The position numbers and the translations under genes are program-made. A DNA stretch of 64,000 bases from Atopsyche davidsoni (Eukaryota; Arthropoda; Insecta; Trichoptera; Hydrobiosidae), in the NCBI GenBank assembly GCA_022113835.1, contig JAILWY010000029.1:754001-818000 (forward strand). Direction: 5' to 3'. Below, piece by piece: positions 10,179-22,800 of the stretch. Below the pieces are notes generated by a model. It did no database searches, was not told where the DNA came from, and saw nothing but the letters and a program-made list of their open reading frames with translations. Every line of letters begins with the position of its first letter. Positions within the stretch are counted from its first letter, which is position 1.

Positions 10179-13100
10179 CTCGTCGTACAAGTTTGCTATT
10201 TGCTAGTTACATTATCGGTCGTGTCGCAGTTTGTGTAGAGGGCTAAGTGGTTGCATTTGATATTTTTAAACGTGTTCATGTTATTAGTTGTGTAATCAAT
10301 CAATAAATAAAACTTTTGAATCGTGTGATGTTTAATTGATTATTTTATTAAATGTCGTCGTTGTATAGGAATGTCAAATGTCTAAAAAAAAAATTTTTTT
10401 TTTTTTATTATTTTAGATTGGCATAAAATGTTTTGATTGGTGTTTTAATAGTTTCTTTAATATACAAATTTAATATGTATTTTATCGACACGTTTTATAT
10501 GATATCGTGGGTGTGCTTAATAGATACTGGACGCCATTTTAGTCGGTGCTTGTTATCTTCGGGTATTTTTTTATTTCAATTTAATTACTTCTCTAAGTGA
10601 ATTCCCATTCTCTTCTATTAATGCGTTGCCTGAATAGATAAAATTAACGGTTTAGTTTAAATATTCACATAAATAATTAAAAGGATACTTTTTTTATACC
10701 TGCGCGTATCCGCGACAGCTTTAATTTGTAATACTCAATTTAATGTGACGAATTTAGTAATTTTAGACTTAGAAAGCCTATGAAACTTAAATTTGGTTAT
10801 TATCAAATTATTTTGGTGATCTCACACCCTTTTAGCTTATCATTTTTGATGCTTATAAAATGCTGTATAATGATATCTATATTATATTCTACTAGAGGAT
10901 ATCTTAACTTCTCAATTGTATGTGTATGAAGCCACAAGGATGGAAGAAAGTACTCGTAAGCAGCTGGAAGAATTAAGTTGCAATTTGGACTGTGTCCGAC
11001 TTGATACATATTTTTACACAGTTTTCTTTTTTATATCCCTTCGTATTGAGAGACAATTTTCAAAATAAATATTGTATATTCAATAATCTTCTGCTGAAAA
11101 AAAATCATGAATTTTCAGTAGCACCCTTCGTGTAGCGAGTGAGACCCTCTCGCCCCGGGGGGGAGCGGATCGATAACAGATTTAAAATAAACCCTCCCGT
11201 ATGACGTCACCAGTCAAAATAATCCTCTTCTGAAGTCGCAGGCTTTTACGGGCCTTGTTTGCCGAGCACTTAGCATGCAGAGGTCCCGGCCATCGCATTA
11301 TGCCGAGCGGTGACTCGCCTCTTAACCTTTTTATTCCTTCGCCGGGGAAATACCTCGCGATTGATTTGCCGACGCACGCCCGGTGTCGCTGCCATGTAGT
11401 GCCACCGGGTAAGGTATGGATCCGTACTTGGCCCAATGAGGCGTTAAATTATACAAATGCAAAAAATATAGTCATTCCCAAAACAAAATTTGGATATAAT
11501 AAGGCATGAGAGGTTGCAGAAAAATATTTTTTATGTACATGAACTATCGCGTCGTCCGCTGCAGATCCCTTGCTAGGTGAAGTCACACGAGGGGCGCGTC
11601 CCCTTTGAATACTTGATGATTTTCGCGCCAACTCGTGTAGTTAAGAATTAACGCGCCGTTCGGAAACTCGTGCGAAGAATTAACGAGATAAATAGATAAA
11701 TAGCCGTATTGTGACTGCCGCGCCGGTAACTCCTAAAGCTAGCCGTGAACCGGTGGAGCCTCGGGAGCGGGTCGAGCAACAAACTGCGACAGCAAAACGC
11801 ATCAAAAAGTTTTTTTTTGTCCAGTCGGCGATATCGTAGTCAAAATTACGCAAAAATTGGTGTTTTATCGAAAATAATGATTTGTGGTGATTTGTTGGGC
11901 GGTTGTCAGTTTTGTCGCGGCGTTTGTATGAAGCTTCAGGGTTACACAAGGAAGAAGGATGAATAAAAAAACGACGCTCAGTGCCTGTAAATTTATTCTG
12001 TATTGGTGGTATAATAGAAGTCAAGTGTTTTATTGTGATTCAAAGTATCTTATTTGTATAATGACGATAATGTTTGTGTGTGATTATCTGGATTTTTTTT
12101 ATTCATTTTAGAAAACATGTTTTTGAAAATAGTAATATGTCTAGTGATTGTTTTATTTGTATATCTCAGTTAATGAAAATAATGTATTATTATATTTTAG
12201 TTTTGCTCGTTTAGTTCTATAAAATATTTCAGGACACTATTAAGTTGTTGCTAGTTTGATAATTATACAGCTAAGACGAAAATTTTAACTTAAATTGTAT
12301 TAATTTTAAATAAAAAAACCTACATATACATAACACTTCTGCATATGTGATTATTTTATGAATTTATTGTTATTTTAATAAAATATATATTTTTTTGTTA
12401 TTCCTTCGAAAATGGTTCGGTCAAATGTTCAATACTATAAACTAGAAAAAAAGGTACCATTTGGTTAAATAGTGTAGTACGCGAATGTCTCTTAATATAA
12501 ATGTAACAATCACGATAAAAACCGCAGGGCGTTCAAAAATAACACTCGGAATCGTCTTCCAGTCGATGCACAGCTTTACGGCGTTCATTTGCAATTGCGA
12601 CTAACTCCAACTATGTTTGTATGTATGGCTCGGTAAACTTCATCGCTTTTAACAGCTCATTTTATATTTCGTGTTAATTTTTTCCCGGTGAACTCGGCGG
12701 AGTCCCCGGCCAGGGGCGGAGGCTCTATGGAGCCGTGTTTGCTTTCAGTTTAGTTTTCAGCGTGCGTAAAGCTCCCCTGTTACGTAAGAATAATAGAGGC
12801 TTAATGATTTATGGGTGCTTTACCTATTAGTAGAAAAACTTGGCTTAAGTATGAATATATAACAAAAGAAAACTTACTTCTGCTTCGCACTTAAATTCAC
12901 GCCAAGATAATACAAACGTGTTGTCTTATAAACTAATTTATCCGTATGCGTAGGAGGCCGCAAGTAAACAAGGCAACTTTTGATGCGTGTGCTTGTTGAA
13001 CCATCGCTATTAACATTTTGTGTTTACGGCGAAATCGCAAAGAATTTATATCAGCAAAGTTTCACTTCTCTTTTAGTTATTGGTAAGCAAGTGCTTTCAC

Positions 13101-16100
13101 TATATATGAACACGGTGGCGGTTATATAATCATTGTATTTGAGAAAAACCCAAAAAAATCATCGATGTACAAATGATGTGATCTGAATGAATCTGATCTT
13201 AAAGCAATTGCAACCCTCTTACCGGGATGATGTTCTTAGATAAGTATTTAATGAGCTCGTAGCGCAGCAGCTTGTCTCTTTCAGAGTGAATGGATTTATT
13301 CAAAAAGAAGTAATTCATGTTGCAATAAGTAGAAAAAACAACCCCATAAAAGTGAACTGCAGAGCAACCATGGTAATGTAAAACATGATCGTCGTCCTGG
13401 AATCACAGATAGGACACGCGAGGCAGCCCCTGCGAGAGCGATCTCGGTATTTATATTCTTCACACACGGCGGTAAACTACCCGGGGGCGGGTTTCATATT
13501 TTATTCAGGGCCCGGGTCGCGCGCCGGTACCGCCGGCCGCCCCCCGCGCCGAAACGTATCTGTCGGGCTTATTTCCATCGAACGGGACTCGCGGCAACGC
13601 TTATTCGCATTTTATTCGAGGGAATTTAAGCAGTCAAACTGCGCACACATGCTGCGGCTACTCGGAACTGTAAAAAAAGGCACCCGATACAAGTAGTCAT
13701 TTTTATATAACTAGGTAGTAAGTTAAAAAATATTTTTTATGCATGAATCAGATTGTGATTATTACGGCAAACAAGAAGCTTGCAGCAGTCGTTGGGTTTT
13801 TTAAGAATCGCTGTTTTCAAATTGCTTTTTTTTATGATTCTTTTAATTTTTATGCGGTGTATAATGAAGTTGAAATTGCTTTGCGGTATATTTTAATGTA
13901 TAATGTTTTTATCCACGACCCACTGACTTTGTAATACTCCATATTTTAATCATAATGTTATGATTTTTTTTTATGATTGATAGAAGCATGCATCGGTCAC
14001 AGTTCTCTTAGAGCGAAAGAGCCATCAATATATATATACAAATATAATATATTAAAATTTGGAATTTAGGGCATGCAGTGCAATAGCTCATGCAGACTGC
14101 TCGCCGCTAACCCGCGGCTCACCACGCGTCTCTCCCCCGACAGCGCCCCCCGGGTTAAGACCTTTAAAAAGATACGCCGGAAATCCCCGACTTTAATTCC
14201 GGTTTAACTACCGCCACCTAATCCATTCTTGTGACGTCGTTAAATCGACGGAGTTTTACTGTCCCGCCTTGTTAGTGTTCGCTCACCTGCCGTGACGTGC
14301 CGCGCCTCGGGCTGCAGCGCAAGCCCCGGGAGCATTCGAATCGACTGCCAATCGTAACGTTTTCATTTAAAGGCATTTAGAAAAGAAGAGGCATGTTACC
14401 TATGAATACATTCCACACTCGATGTGCTGTTCAAATAACTTTAATTTATGTCGCGCTTATTCTAAAGTTTAATCGCTCATAAATTATTGAATTGTAATTT
14501 GATTTATTTCTAACTCCTCACTGTCTAGAAAGTTCTGGGAAAATTTCAAATGCTAACGTCAATTCGGATCATAACTCTATTTATGTATTTAACATGAATA
14601 ATGTTTTAACGTTTCCAAGAAATTATATAAAAAGCTTTTTGCGAAGCTCTATACGGTGTTTCAAAATTAATGGAAAATTCCATTTTAATAAAAAAATATG
14701 AAAATTGTAAATCACCCCTTAACAAGTTTTAAATACTTTGTTGTCTGTTAGCACAGATTCTTATCTATTCAAGGAATGTTTTTATTAATAACTAATAAAT
14801 GTATTTTTGAGTGAGGTTTTTTCCATATTTTTGTAATCCACGGTCAATTGGGTAATCATATTTATCATTAATAATGATAGTTGCAAAAATGACTATATTT
14901 TATTTTGTGGTCGCGTGGTTTTTATAACAATAATTAATTAGTTCGGTATTAATTCTGTGTAATATTTAAATAAAAAATTATTACCACACTGTATAAAGTC
15001 TTCGCTCTTAATAACGAAAATCCACCCTAAAAGCCACTACAATTAAGTGCAGAAATCGTTTTTTTTCCTTCCCTACTGGACAATACATATAATGGCCCGG
15101 CGACTTTTCTTTCATCATTGTTTCTCCCTGTATATAACACACTGTATAGACCTATTGCCGTTTCGTTTGAAGTCCTCCCTCAGATATGAAGTGCCTATAC
15201 AACGTTCTCGTATACTCTTTGTCGTATCCCTCTATGAATAGATGTAACATAATATCGACACGAACATTAAAAAACAAAAAAATCTGTACTAAAACAAAAT
15301 CACTTTTTTTTATTATCAAAACAGTAAGTGCTCTTTAGAGAGAAACTCTTTGGTTTGGAAGTTTTATATTAAAATTTAAATAGTGGAAAAGTGCAATATA
15401 AATTCTTATACAATTTACAAATTGGTTTGACATGATTAAAAATTTAATTTTGAAAAATGCCTATTTTGCTAATACAAGTGTTAAAACACCGACATGACAT
15501 TTTAAAGTAATAATATGAAGAAAAAAAATACAACCATGCGAAAAATCGAGGCATTTAGAAATGTGACTTTATAGGAGAATATTTAAAATACCATGGGTTG
15601 ACCGTGAGAGTTTAGCATAGAATGCGCAAAGAAAGAGAACTCGTGACAATGGCAAAAAAAAAGCGTATAGTGTCCTATTTTGACCATTTTTTTAGAAATA
15701 CCAAATATACAACTGTAGCAGATTGTTCAGGGAAAATCCAAGGAAGAGTCACCGGATGAAGAATATGAACATTGTCACTATGTTCTGTGAAATGATGATC
15801 AACCTACTCTGAGGAGAGGTACTTGATGCTGAATAGGATAAGCTCATTTTCGCTCAGTTACACCATGCCGTTATAGTCTGGTGTGGGCTGGTATTCCACC
15901 TGTGTCTAAAAAGTACCATTCATCATCTATTCTGAATAAATGCTAGTTTATTACATATTAAAATTAATCATTGGCGGTGTAGGGGGTTTTGAAACACCGT
16001 GTGCTCTCGTGCCTGGGCTCGTACTCGCGCATGCCTTCTGTATTCGGGCTTCCCCTTCGCATACATTATGGTGATTGTTCACGTAGCGTCCCCATAAAAA

Positions 16101-16860
16101 AGGCGTTTCTGATCTACAGGTAGCCATTACACGGGGATCTTTACGCTCCATGCTTTATCTATGGTGGTTTGTTGTACAACTCGTGCGATCTTAAATTTTA
16201 AATAATAACGTATTTTAGCAATACGCCACTGCACACGCCGTTTTCTCTAATTTATACACACACATATAGTATTATATATATATATATATAACACCGTGGG
16301 AATTGAAAAGCACTGTAAATGCGAAAACTGTTCACTAAATGTAATCCTTTGGCTAAGTATTTAATTGTTTCATTATTGAGTATTCTGGAATTGTTGTTTT
16401 AAGCCACGTTCGTAATATTTTAACTTGCCTCGATTCGTACATCTTGTAAGTTTTTAAGTAAACACATCCGCCGCGCCCACGCCGGTCGTCTCAATGATTC
16501 ACTTCCTCCTGGAATTTCTACGCCCGATCTTGATTGTCACCGCTCCAATGTGTCGTGTTTTTTTTATTTTTTTTTACGTCTTTAATGACAGCAGTTTCCT
16601 ATTTGTTAAAAAACAAGTTAATTTGTGTTTCGAAGAACCGTCAACAGTCTCTCTTTAATAAAAATGCCCGGTTTCCGAAAATCTAATTATTATAATCTTT
16701 TTATCTGATGCATTATACGCATTCCTCGTCACTTGTTTGATTGTTTGTAACTGATGTTTCCGTGGATCTGCCTAATAATATAACTAAGAACTAGATAAGA
16801 AGGATAAACATTTAAGAGATTTGCACTCTAACACCATATGTGTATCTCAAGGCAAACGCC
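10179..16860. other. Long gene-free stretch
   Basis: AT-rich, with GC-rich islands at about 11,240-11,420, 12,690-12,740, 13,430-13,620 and 14,100-14,340. Fragments of the TTGTAATACTCCATATTT repeat (family D) occur near 10,726 and 13,931. I found no exon with matched splice sites, no transposon ends that pair up, and no RNA gene. Confidence 0.4.
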
Positions 16861-16900
16861 ATTCAATGTATACTCCTGAAAATAGGAGTATACATTGAAT
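16861..16900. repeat. Perfect 17-bp hairpin
   Basis: Arms ATTCAATGTATACTCCT and AGGAGTATACATTGAAT are exact reverse complements around the 6-base loop GAAAAT. No T-run follows, so it is not a pol III terminator. No short tandem context is present. Confidence 0.9.
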
Positions 16901-18749
16901 TGTTGGTTATAAACACAACATTTTGTTTCTGCTACTATAAACCGTCTTCAAGGAACGCAGGTTTCTGACTTTCGAGAAGCCTTTTGTGCACCAGCGAATG
17001 CTAAAAACTCTTGAATGAGAACTGTTTTTCAGAATATCGAATCAATAATTTTCAGTGTTTTTTTTTCTTCTTCATTTTAATTCTGCGTTTTCTCAAGCGT
17101 TTACAAATTGCGGAGCATTCTCCAAAGGCTTTAAGAGTTCAGAAAATCGGAGAGCGTCTAATATTCGAAATGTCAAATAGCGTGAAGCTACTCGGTCAGG
17201 GAGAAGCGAGCGCGGCTATTGTCTGTCTATCTCTCCAGATCCGATACGGATTACAAGTGAATCAAATTTTAAGCAGCTTTTGCTAAACAGTTTTATGTGT
17301 ACAAGCGTTTGGGCGGGGCGAGTGTTTCGTCGCCGTCTAGAGGTCATCTTCAGGTGTGAAGCGGGGCGCCGCGTCTGGTGCCGCGAAAGTGCCGTCAGTG
17401 CACTCGGTGTTTCAAAATTACATTGTCACGCAGAATGGTTTATTTATACTTATTTTATAATTAATGTTATGATTGGGTTTTTAAAAAAAGTGTAGGCTCT
17501 TGTTTTTACCGAAATTGGACAGTTAAATAGTAAACTACAAAAAATATTTTTTTAGGTTTAAATACACGCTGCAAGAATACATTATTCACTCGTCGTGCTA
17601 TTTTATATATTTTTTAGTCAACAAGGCATTCCTATAATAATTATATTTGTTAAAAAATAAAGTGTTTTTAATGCACTAGAATTACGTGTTCTTTATTTTG
17701 TGCTATATTGAAAGAAAGCATACGATATTACATTTAGTACGTCATAATTTTTATGAATTGATTACGTAATGATTTTTCATGTCGTCGCCGAGGTTATTTT
17801 AAACGAATTTTTTTTTTTACGTCGTAATTGTCCCATAAACGGACACCGTAAAACACTACGTCGTATTTCGTCTGGTCATCAGTTTTTAAAATCGCTCATA
17901 AATTGTTAATTTTCGAGACTCGGGTGTTGGAGGTGGATCTTGGTGCGGGCCGCTGAACATGCAGCGTGCTTAGTAAAAAATATGGTCGCCCACTTGGGGC
18001 TGTTATTGTTGAAGCTTTTGAAATGTGAATATGTTGAAATAGTTTACGTAAATATAAAAGAATTACGCTATCTACTATTAAATTGTTTTTTACAATAATT
18101 TTTTCGAATTCATACATAAAGGGATGTATTAAAAGGTTTTTTTTAATATGATAATAAAATTAATTATTTACAAATCGGTTCGTAGAAATGAATTATAAAG
18201 TGATTTAAGTTGTTAATATTATTTTCACCGTTGAATTATTTTCGGCATATGGCTATTTTCTTAGCGTGCGCAGCCATCAACAATGTGGCCCCCTGGCGAG
18301 ACTGTTGCGTTTCGTACTATACATTCAAAACAAGATCTATAGGGAGGAGGAAGTAGCGTTAGTGAACAATTCACATGAATATTCACTAATCGGTGAATAA
18401 TATAACGAGCACTGCGGTGGATCGCAACAGATAATAATCAAACATATATGAACTTCGACTAGTTAGTTTACTTCGAAAAATAATATAAGGGTTGGGTTAT
18501 ATATTTTTGCTAAATAAATAAAAGTGAACGGCTGAAAATACCATGTCCTTTATTTATATCTCGAGCTTATTGACAACCCGTAGGCGTTGTCTGTCCGCCG
18601 AAGCAATCAATTTGATATTATTTATTTTAGTGAAAATATTTGCGATTCTAAACAATGTAGAAAACTAAATTAAAATGAGTGTTTACCAAACGAAGTTGTA
18701 TCAAATTTAATTCCATCAAGCTTTCAACTAAATATTCAATTTTCTCTAT
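16901..18749. other. Gene-free stretch before ratchet site 1
   Basis: Ordinary AT-rich intronic-looking sequence. The open frames at 17011-17286 and 17280-17495 (+) have no recognisable domain. Confidence 0.4.
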
Positions 18750-18783
18750 CTAACGTATTGTCCTGTCTTTGTTACAGGTAAGC
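18750..18783 (+). promoter_or_regulatory. Recursive splice (ratchet) site 1
   Basis: Seen: a branch-point-like CTAAC at 18750-18754, a pyrimidine-rich tract (TCCTGTCTTTGTTA), CAG ending at 18777, and directly abutting GTAAGC from 18778. The branch A lies 24 bases from the AG. Known: in long insect introns, an acceptor fused to a donor (Y-tract, CAG|GTRAGT) lets the intron be removed in steps without leaving an exon. Inferred: this is the first of three + strand ratchet points in one long intron. The match to consensus is complete except for the last donor base (C for T). Confidence 0.7.
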
Positions 18784-18843
18784 TATTTGGAATTAAATTC
18801 AATAATGCAAATGTATTGAATCGATGCTCACGATGTCGCGCAG
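18778..18843 (+). other. Candidate RS exon after ratchet site 1
   Basis: Begins at the regenerated donor and ends at a second donor, GCGCAG|GTAATT, giving 66 nt. Two of the three + frames contain stops. RS exons are normally skipped because the upstream, regenerated donor outcompetes the downstream one. The downstream donor here is weaker than those at the other two sites. Confidence 0.4.
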
Positions 18844-18972
18844 GTAATTTATATTTTAGTATTTAATATAAAACAATACTCTTCGTTTGATAATAACGTG
18901 AAATGCTGACAAAACCTGTCACATATAAAATTAAACATGTGAAAAAATCACAGTAGTATTTTATTTAAAATG

Positions 18973-19006
18973 AGCTGTATATATTATATATATAATATAT
19001 ACAGCT
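18973..19006. repeat. Perfect 34-bp palindrome
   Basis: Reads AGCTGTATATATTATAT followed without a spacer by its exact reverse complement. It lies 130 bp beyond candidate RS exon 1 and could extrude as a cruciform or fold in RNA. Confidence 0.9.
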
Positions 19007-19378
19007 TTCGTGTATTCTAGAAATGCTATATTATAGTCCGATGTAGTTTAGTACTAAAATGTTATATACAAAAGTTTAATCGGATCAAAAACAAATCAGT
19101 CAACTGAAGCCTTCCGCTAATTCAAAATATCTCCAACAACAAGAAGGTTCTTCAGTCAGGGGCGCAGGGCTGCCCCAAGGAGGCTTATCTGAAACAAACT
19201 ACGAGACTTGAAAAAATGTTTATGCAATGAATATAGTTTCTATAGTACTTAGCAATGAATATAGTTTCTTCTTTTTCAAGTGCCATTCCTCAGAAGACAT
19301 TAGTATCTTTCTGACTAACAATATATTTATCCTGTAAGAGACTTTCTTGTCGGCTGTACTCCTGAGTTCCAGCTAGAC
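19007..19378. other. Gene-free stretch
   Basis: AT-rich, nothing recognised. A short direct repeat of GCAATGAATATAGTTTCT occurs at about 19,226 and 19,253. Confidence 0.4.
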
Positions 19379-19833
19379 CAGTGCTTCTCAAAGTGGTCCC
19401 TACGGACCCCGGAGGGTCCCTGGGATCATTCAGGGGGTCCTTAGAAAATTAAAATCGATTTGGGGGTCCCTGAACAACGTCAGGGGGTCCGCGCAAGGCT
19501 TAATATAAAATAAAAAAATAGTGACTCATTTTTATTAATATGGAAGTTAAAATAAATAACAATGAATACATTATTAGCGATTTTTACGTCCTAAGTAAAA
19601 TATAAATATAGACAGGTGCATAAAATACAAGTAATAACAGGCATCGCGGTGAGTCAGGTATGTTAATACAGAAACGCAATAGAGTCGATATATACACCAA
19701 CTAGTCTATATTATGAATTTATGTAGTTTTTCACCCAGGGTCCGTAGGAAAGTTTTGACTATGAAAGGGGGTCCATGGGCAAGTTTTGACCATGAAAGGG
19801 GGTCCGTGGGCCAAAAGAGTTTGAGAGCCACTG
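19379..19833. mobile_element. hAT-type MITE, 455 bp
   Basis: Same family as 2945-3145: the left end is CAGTGCTTCTCAAAGTGG and the right end in reverse complement is CAGTGGCTCTCAAACTC. The flanks AGCTAGAC and AGCTACAC are an 8-bp duplication with one mismatch. It contains the same GGGTCCGTGGGCAA subterminal repeats on both sides of a ~200-bp AT-rich core missing from the shorter copy. It has no transposase. Confidence 0.85.
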
Positions 19834-19841
19834 AGCTACAC

Positions 19842-22800
19842 GAATCACTTGCAATAGGCTATGCATTTTCAGAAGTTTTCTTTGTGGCCCATTCTGTTCA
19901 CGAGTCTCTTGTTTGTGACATGCTCGCCCCATGGTTTATTTTTTTTGTGTTTTTCTATGAAGCCACAGTTCAAACGCCTTGATTTTTTTTCACTGAACTG
20001 GAAACAGAATATAATTTAATAGTGAGCACGATGTGGACAGGGGTGGCAACCCTGGCGGGCCACTTTGTTGCCTTTGTGGGGCACGGCGGGCAAGGCCGCC
20101 CACATACCTCAGCCGGGGGGCGCGGCCCTAATGTTGGGGGGGGGCGGCATTAACCATTTAATATATGGGGCTTAATTTGTTTTACGGATACGTCCGGATT
20201 TCCGAAAGGGTTGCCGGTTTAATTATATAAAATATAAGGGATGTTCCCCGGCACTGAGAATCCGTAATGGGTGAAAAACTATTATATTGATTTTGCTGGT
20301 AATATTGAAGTTTATAGTTATGATTTTAGTGCCGAGTGTACCGGGGCCGGGCGAATGCTGAAACTTTTAATAAACACGTTTGGGGGGGTAGATTTATTTT
20401 AAATACTTATAGTTACGTTTCGTCGCAAAAAAGCAATATGTAGTTTGTAGTATGGATATTGTTTTCACTGGGTATTTAAAATATTTATCGTTTATTTTTA
20501 TTGCTTATTCTCCGACCAGGAGACATCCAACAAACGAGAGGCTTAGAAGTCGCATCCTATAAATATAGCCTCGTCGTATAAATATCCAGACAGGCAAGCA
20601 ATAATTTTTTTTTCCAAGTAATTGCTGCTGTGTTAGGCTTAGTTTTAGTTTACGTTCTCTATCTACAATAACACATTATGAATTTAGAAATAATTTAAAA
20701 TAAATTTGTACTTTGAGCACTGGATTTCTCGATCGGCAGTAATCTAGTGTGCCAGCCACAGTTCGATAAACTCATGCTATTTTAGGAATTTTATCCGTGG
20801 ATATAATAATTTTTTTATAGATATTCAATGCCGTGTTTTTCTTTTAACTTTTTTCACCGTCAGTATGTTCGTCACACATTAAAATAATCATGCAAAACTT
20901 TGTACTATTGAGTGATGAACTCTTTCAAATTGGGAAATTCATTCATAGAAAAAGAAAGCATCCGACATCAGCCGTTCACATGATATCCAAAAAAAGCGCA
21001 CACGAAAATCCATACACCCCCATCGATCGCTTCCCAGGTATAATACAAACACATAAAGTAAAGACCGTCACCGGCGCGAGACACATCCCGGCGCCCCCCG
21101 CGATTATTTATCGCCCCCGGGGCCCTCCTTTTTTAATACCAGCCAGTCCGCTCCTTATCGTCGCCCAATCTTGCTTTATGACACTCCCGCGCCGGGAGAG
21201 CCTCCCCGCCATCCCCGCCATCCCCGCCATCCCCGCCATCCCCGCCATCCTGGCCATCCCCGCGGATCTCCTCGGCCGGGTGTTTTTTTTTCGCGCAGAA
21301 TTTCGCGTCAGAAATTGCGCGCGATTAGCGCGGCTTTTTGCCGCGCGATATTTATGCTCGCTGAATGCGTGCGGATTGGGAGAATGCTGCTGAGGGAGTT
21401 AATGATGTCCAATTTGGGAATTTTTCTGTCGTTTTGTTAAATTTTTGGTTTTTTTTTTTTTTAGTAGCGGAACTTTTCTTGATTATGACGTTATTTGTTA
21501 ACTGCCACTGGGGCAACGGATTCGACCGCTAGTGCTCGCTCATCGGAGTGGTGCGCTGTAGTGTAACGCTAGTAATAACGATGTTTGAGAAAGTGTTTAT
21601 AAATTAGTAAAATATATATATATTTCATATATAAATATCCCTTAGTGTTGTATTTAAACACAAAAAAATGGATTAAAAAAATTATAAAATACAAACAAAT
21701 CACCCAAGGCGTCCTATCACAGTTCAAGATTTCAATTCATTATTTTAATTCTGTTCTTTAAAAAACAAACAAAACAAATTCCCCTAATCTTTTCTGCTTA
21801 AAGATTTCGATTCGAAAGTAGCAAAAAACGATGACCCGAGCGTAAACGACATCTCCCACAGTCCCCGCCACGAGCCGCCCCGCGCTCATCTCCCCTGCTT
21901 TAGTATGGACATAATTTTTTATTGATTCGTTCTTCGCTTGTTTAATGCGCTCTGTCTCCGGCGATAAGTGCGGCCCGCGGACCGCGCGCCCCGCCAGGGC
22001 TGTCGCACCGTGTACTCCAGTGTCCTCGTCACTGGCACATTATTTATAATAACATATTACAAGTATACTTTCAGTATAGACAATATGTTAAGTATATCAA
22101 GATCAGGTCCTTGTCCGTGTCCCATCATTATGCCATACTGATTTCATTGATCTCCCCTGCATATACCATATTCTCTGCAATTTCCCAAATATGTTTATTT
22201 TGGATTTTCGCTTTTGGAGGAAAGGGGAGAGGTCTCACACAGTACCCCTTACGCAAACCGGTCAATGTCTATTTCAGGTTCTGCCTCAAATTAATGGCAT
22301 AGGTATCCGAAAGTCACAATAACGACCCTCGCGGGGCGATCTCATTACGACTCCATGGGTTTTCTCCAGTGTGGGAAAAAAAATTGAAATAAACATCACC
22401 CGTTTGCGGCAACCCTTCTCTCGGGGCGTTTTACTCGCGGAGTTACGGAGACACCCGGGCCCGGCGACCCCCCCAACTCTCCCCCCGCCGATTTATCTCT
22501 TTATAATGTTTCTGTTTGGCTTGGCTTGTTTGTGACGGTGTCAGCTTTGTCGCTGCAATCATCCGAGCCATCATTTCGGCGGTCCATTGCCGATTTTATC
22601 GCATTTTTTCTTCGCCTCAATCAATCCGAATATTTCTTATACCCTTTTTTACTGCAGGGAATTATTGAATATTCAATAAAGCCGCGCTCGCTTATCGGCT
22701 TGACTTACGATTCATATTTGAAGCAATATAAATTCTCGATTAATATATATGTAATAATGTTCTAATCGCTTGTATTGCCATTTGTATGTGTACCTGATAT

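Noticed and set aside
20038..20230. hAT element starting CAGGGGTGGCAACCC
   Set aside because: No matching inverted end or 8-bp duplication found downstream; likely a solo end.
20890..21393. 167-codon + open frame
   Set aside because: Length comes from the CCCCGCCAT tandem repeat and GC-rich composition; no domain and another frame overlaps it.
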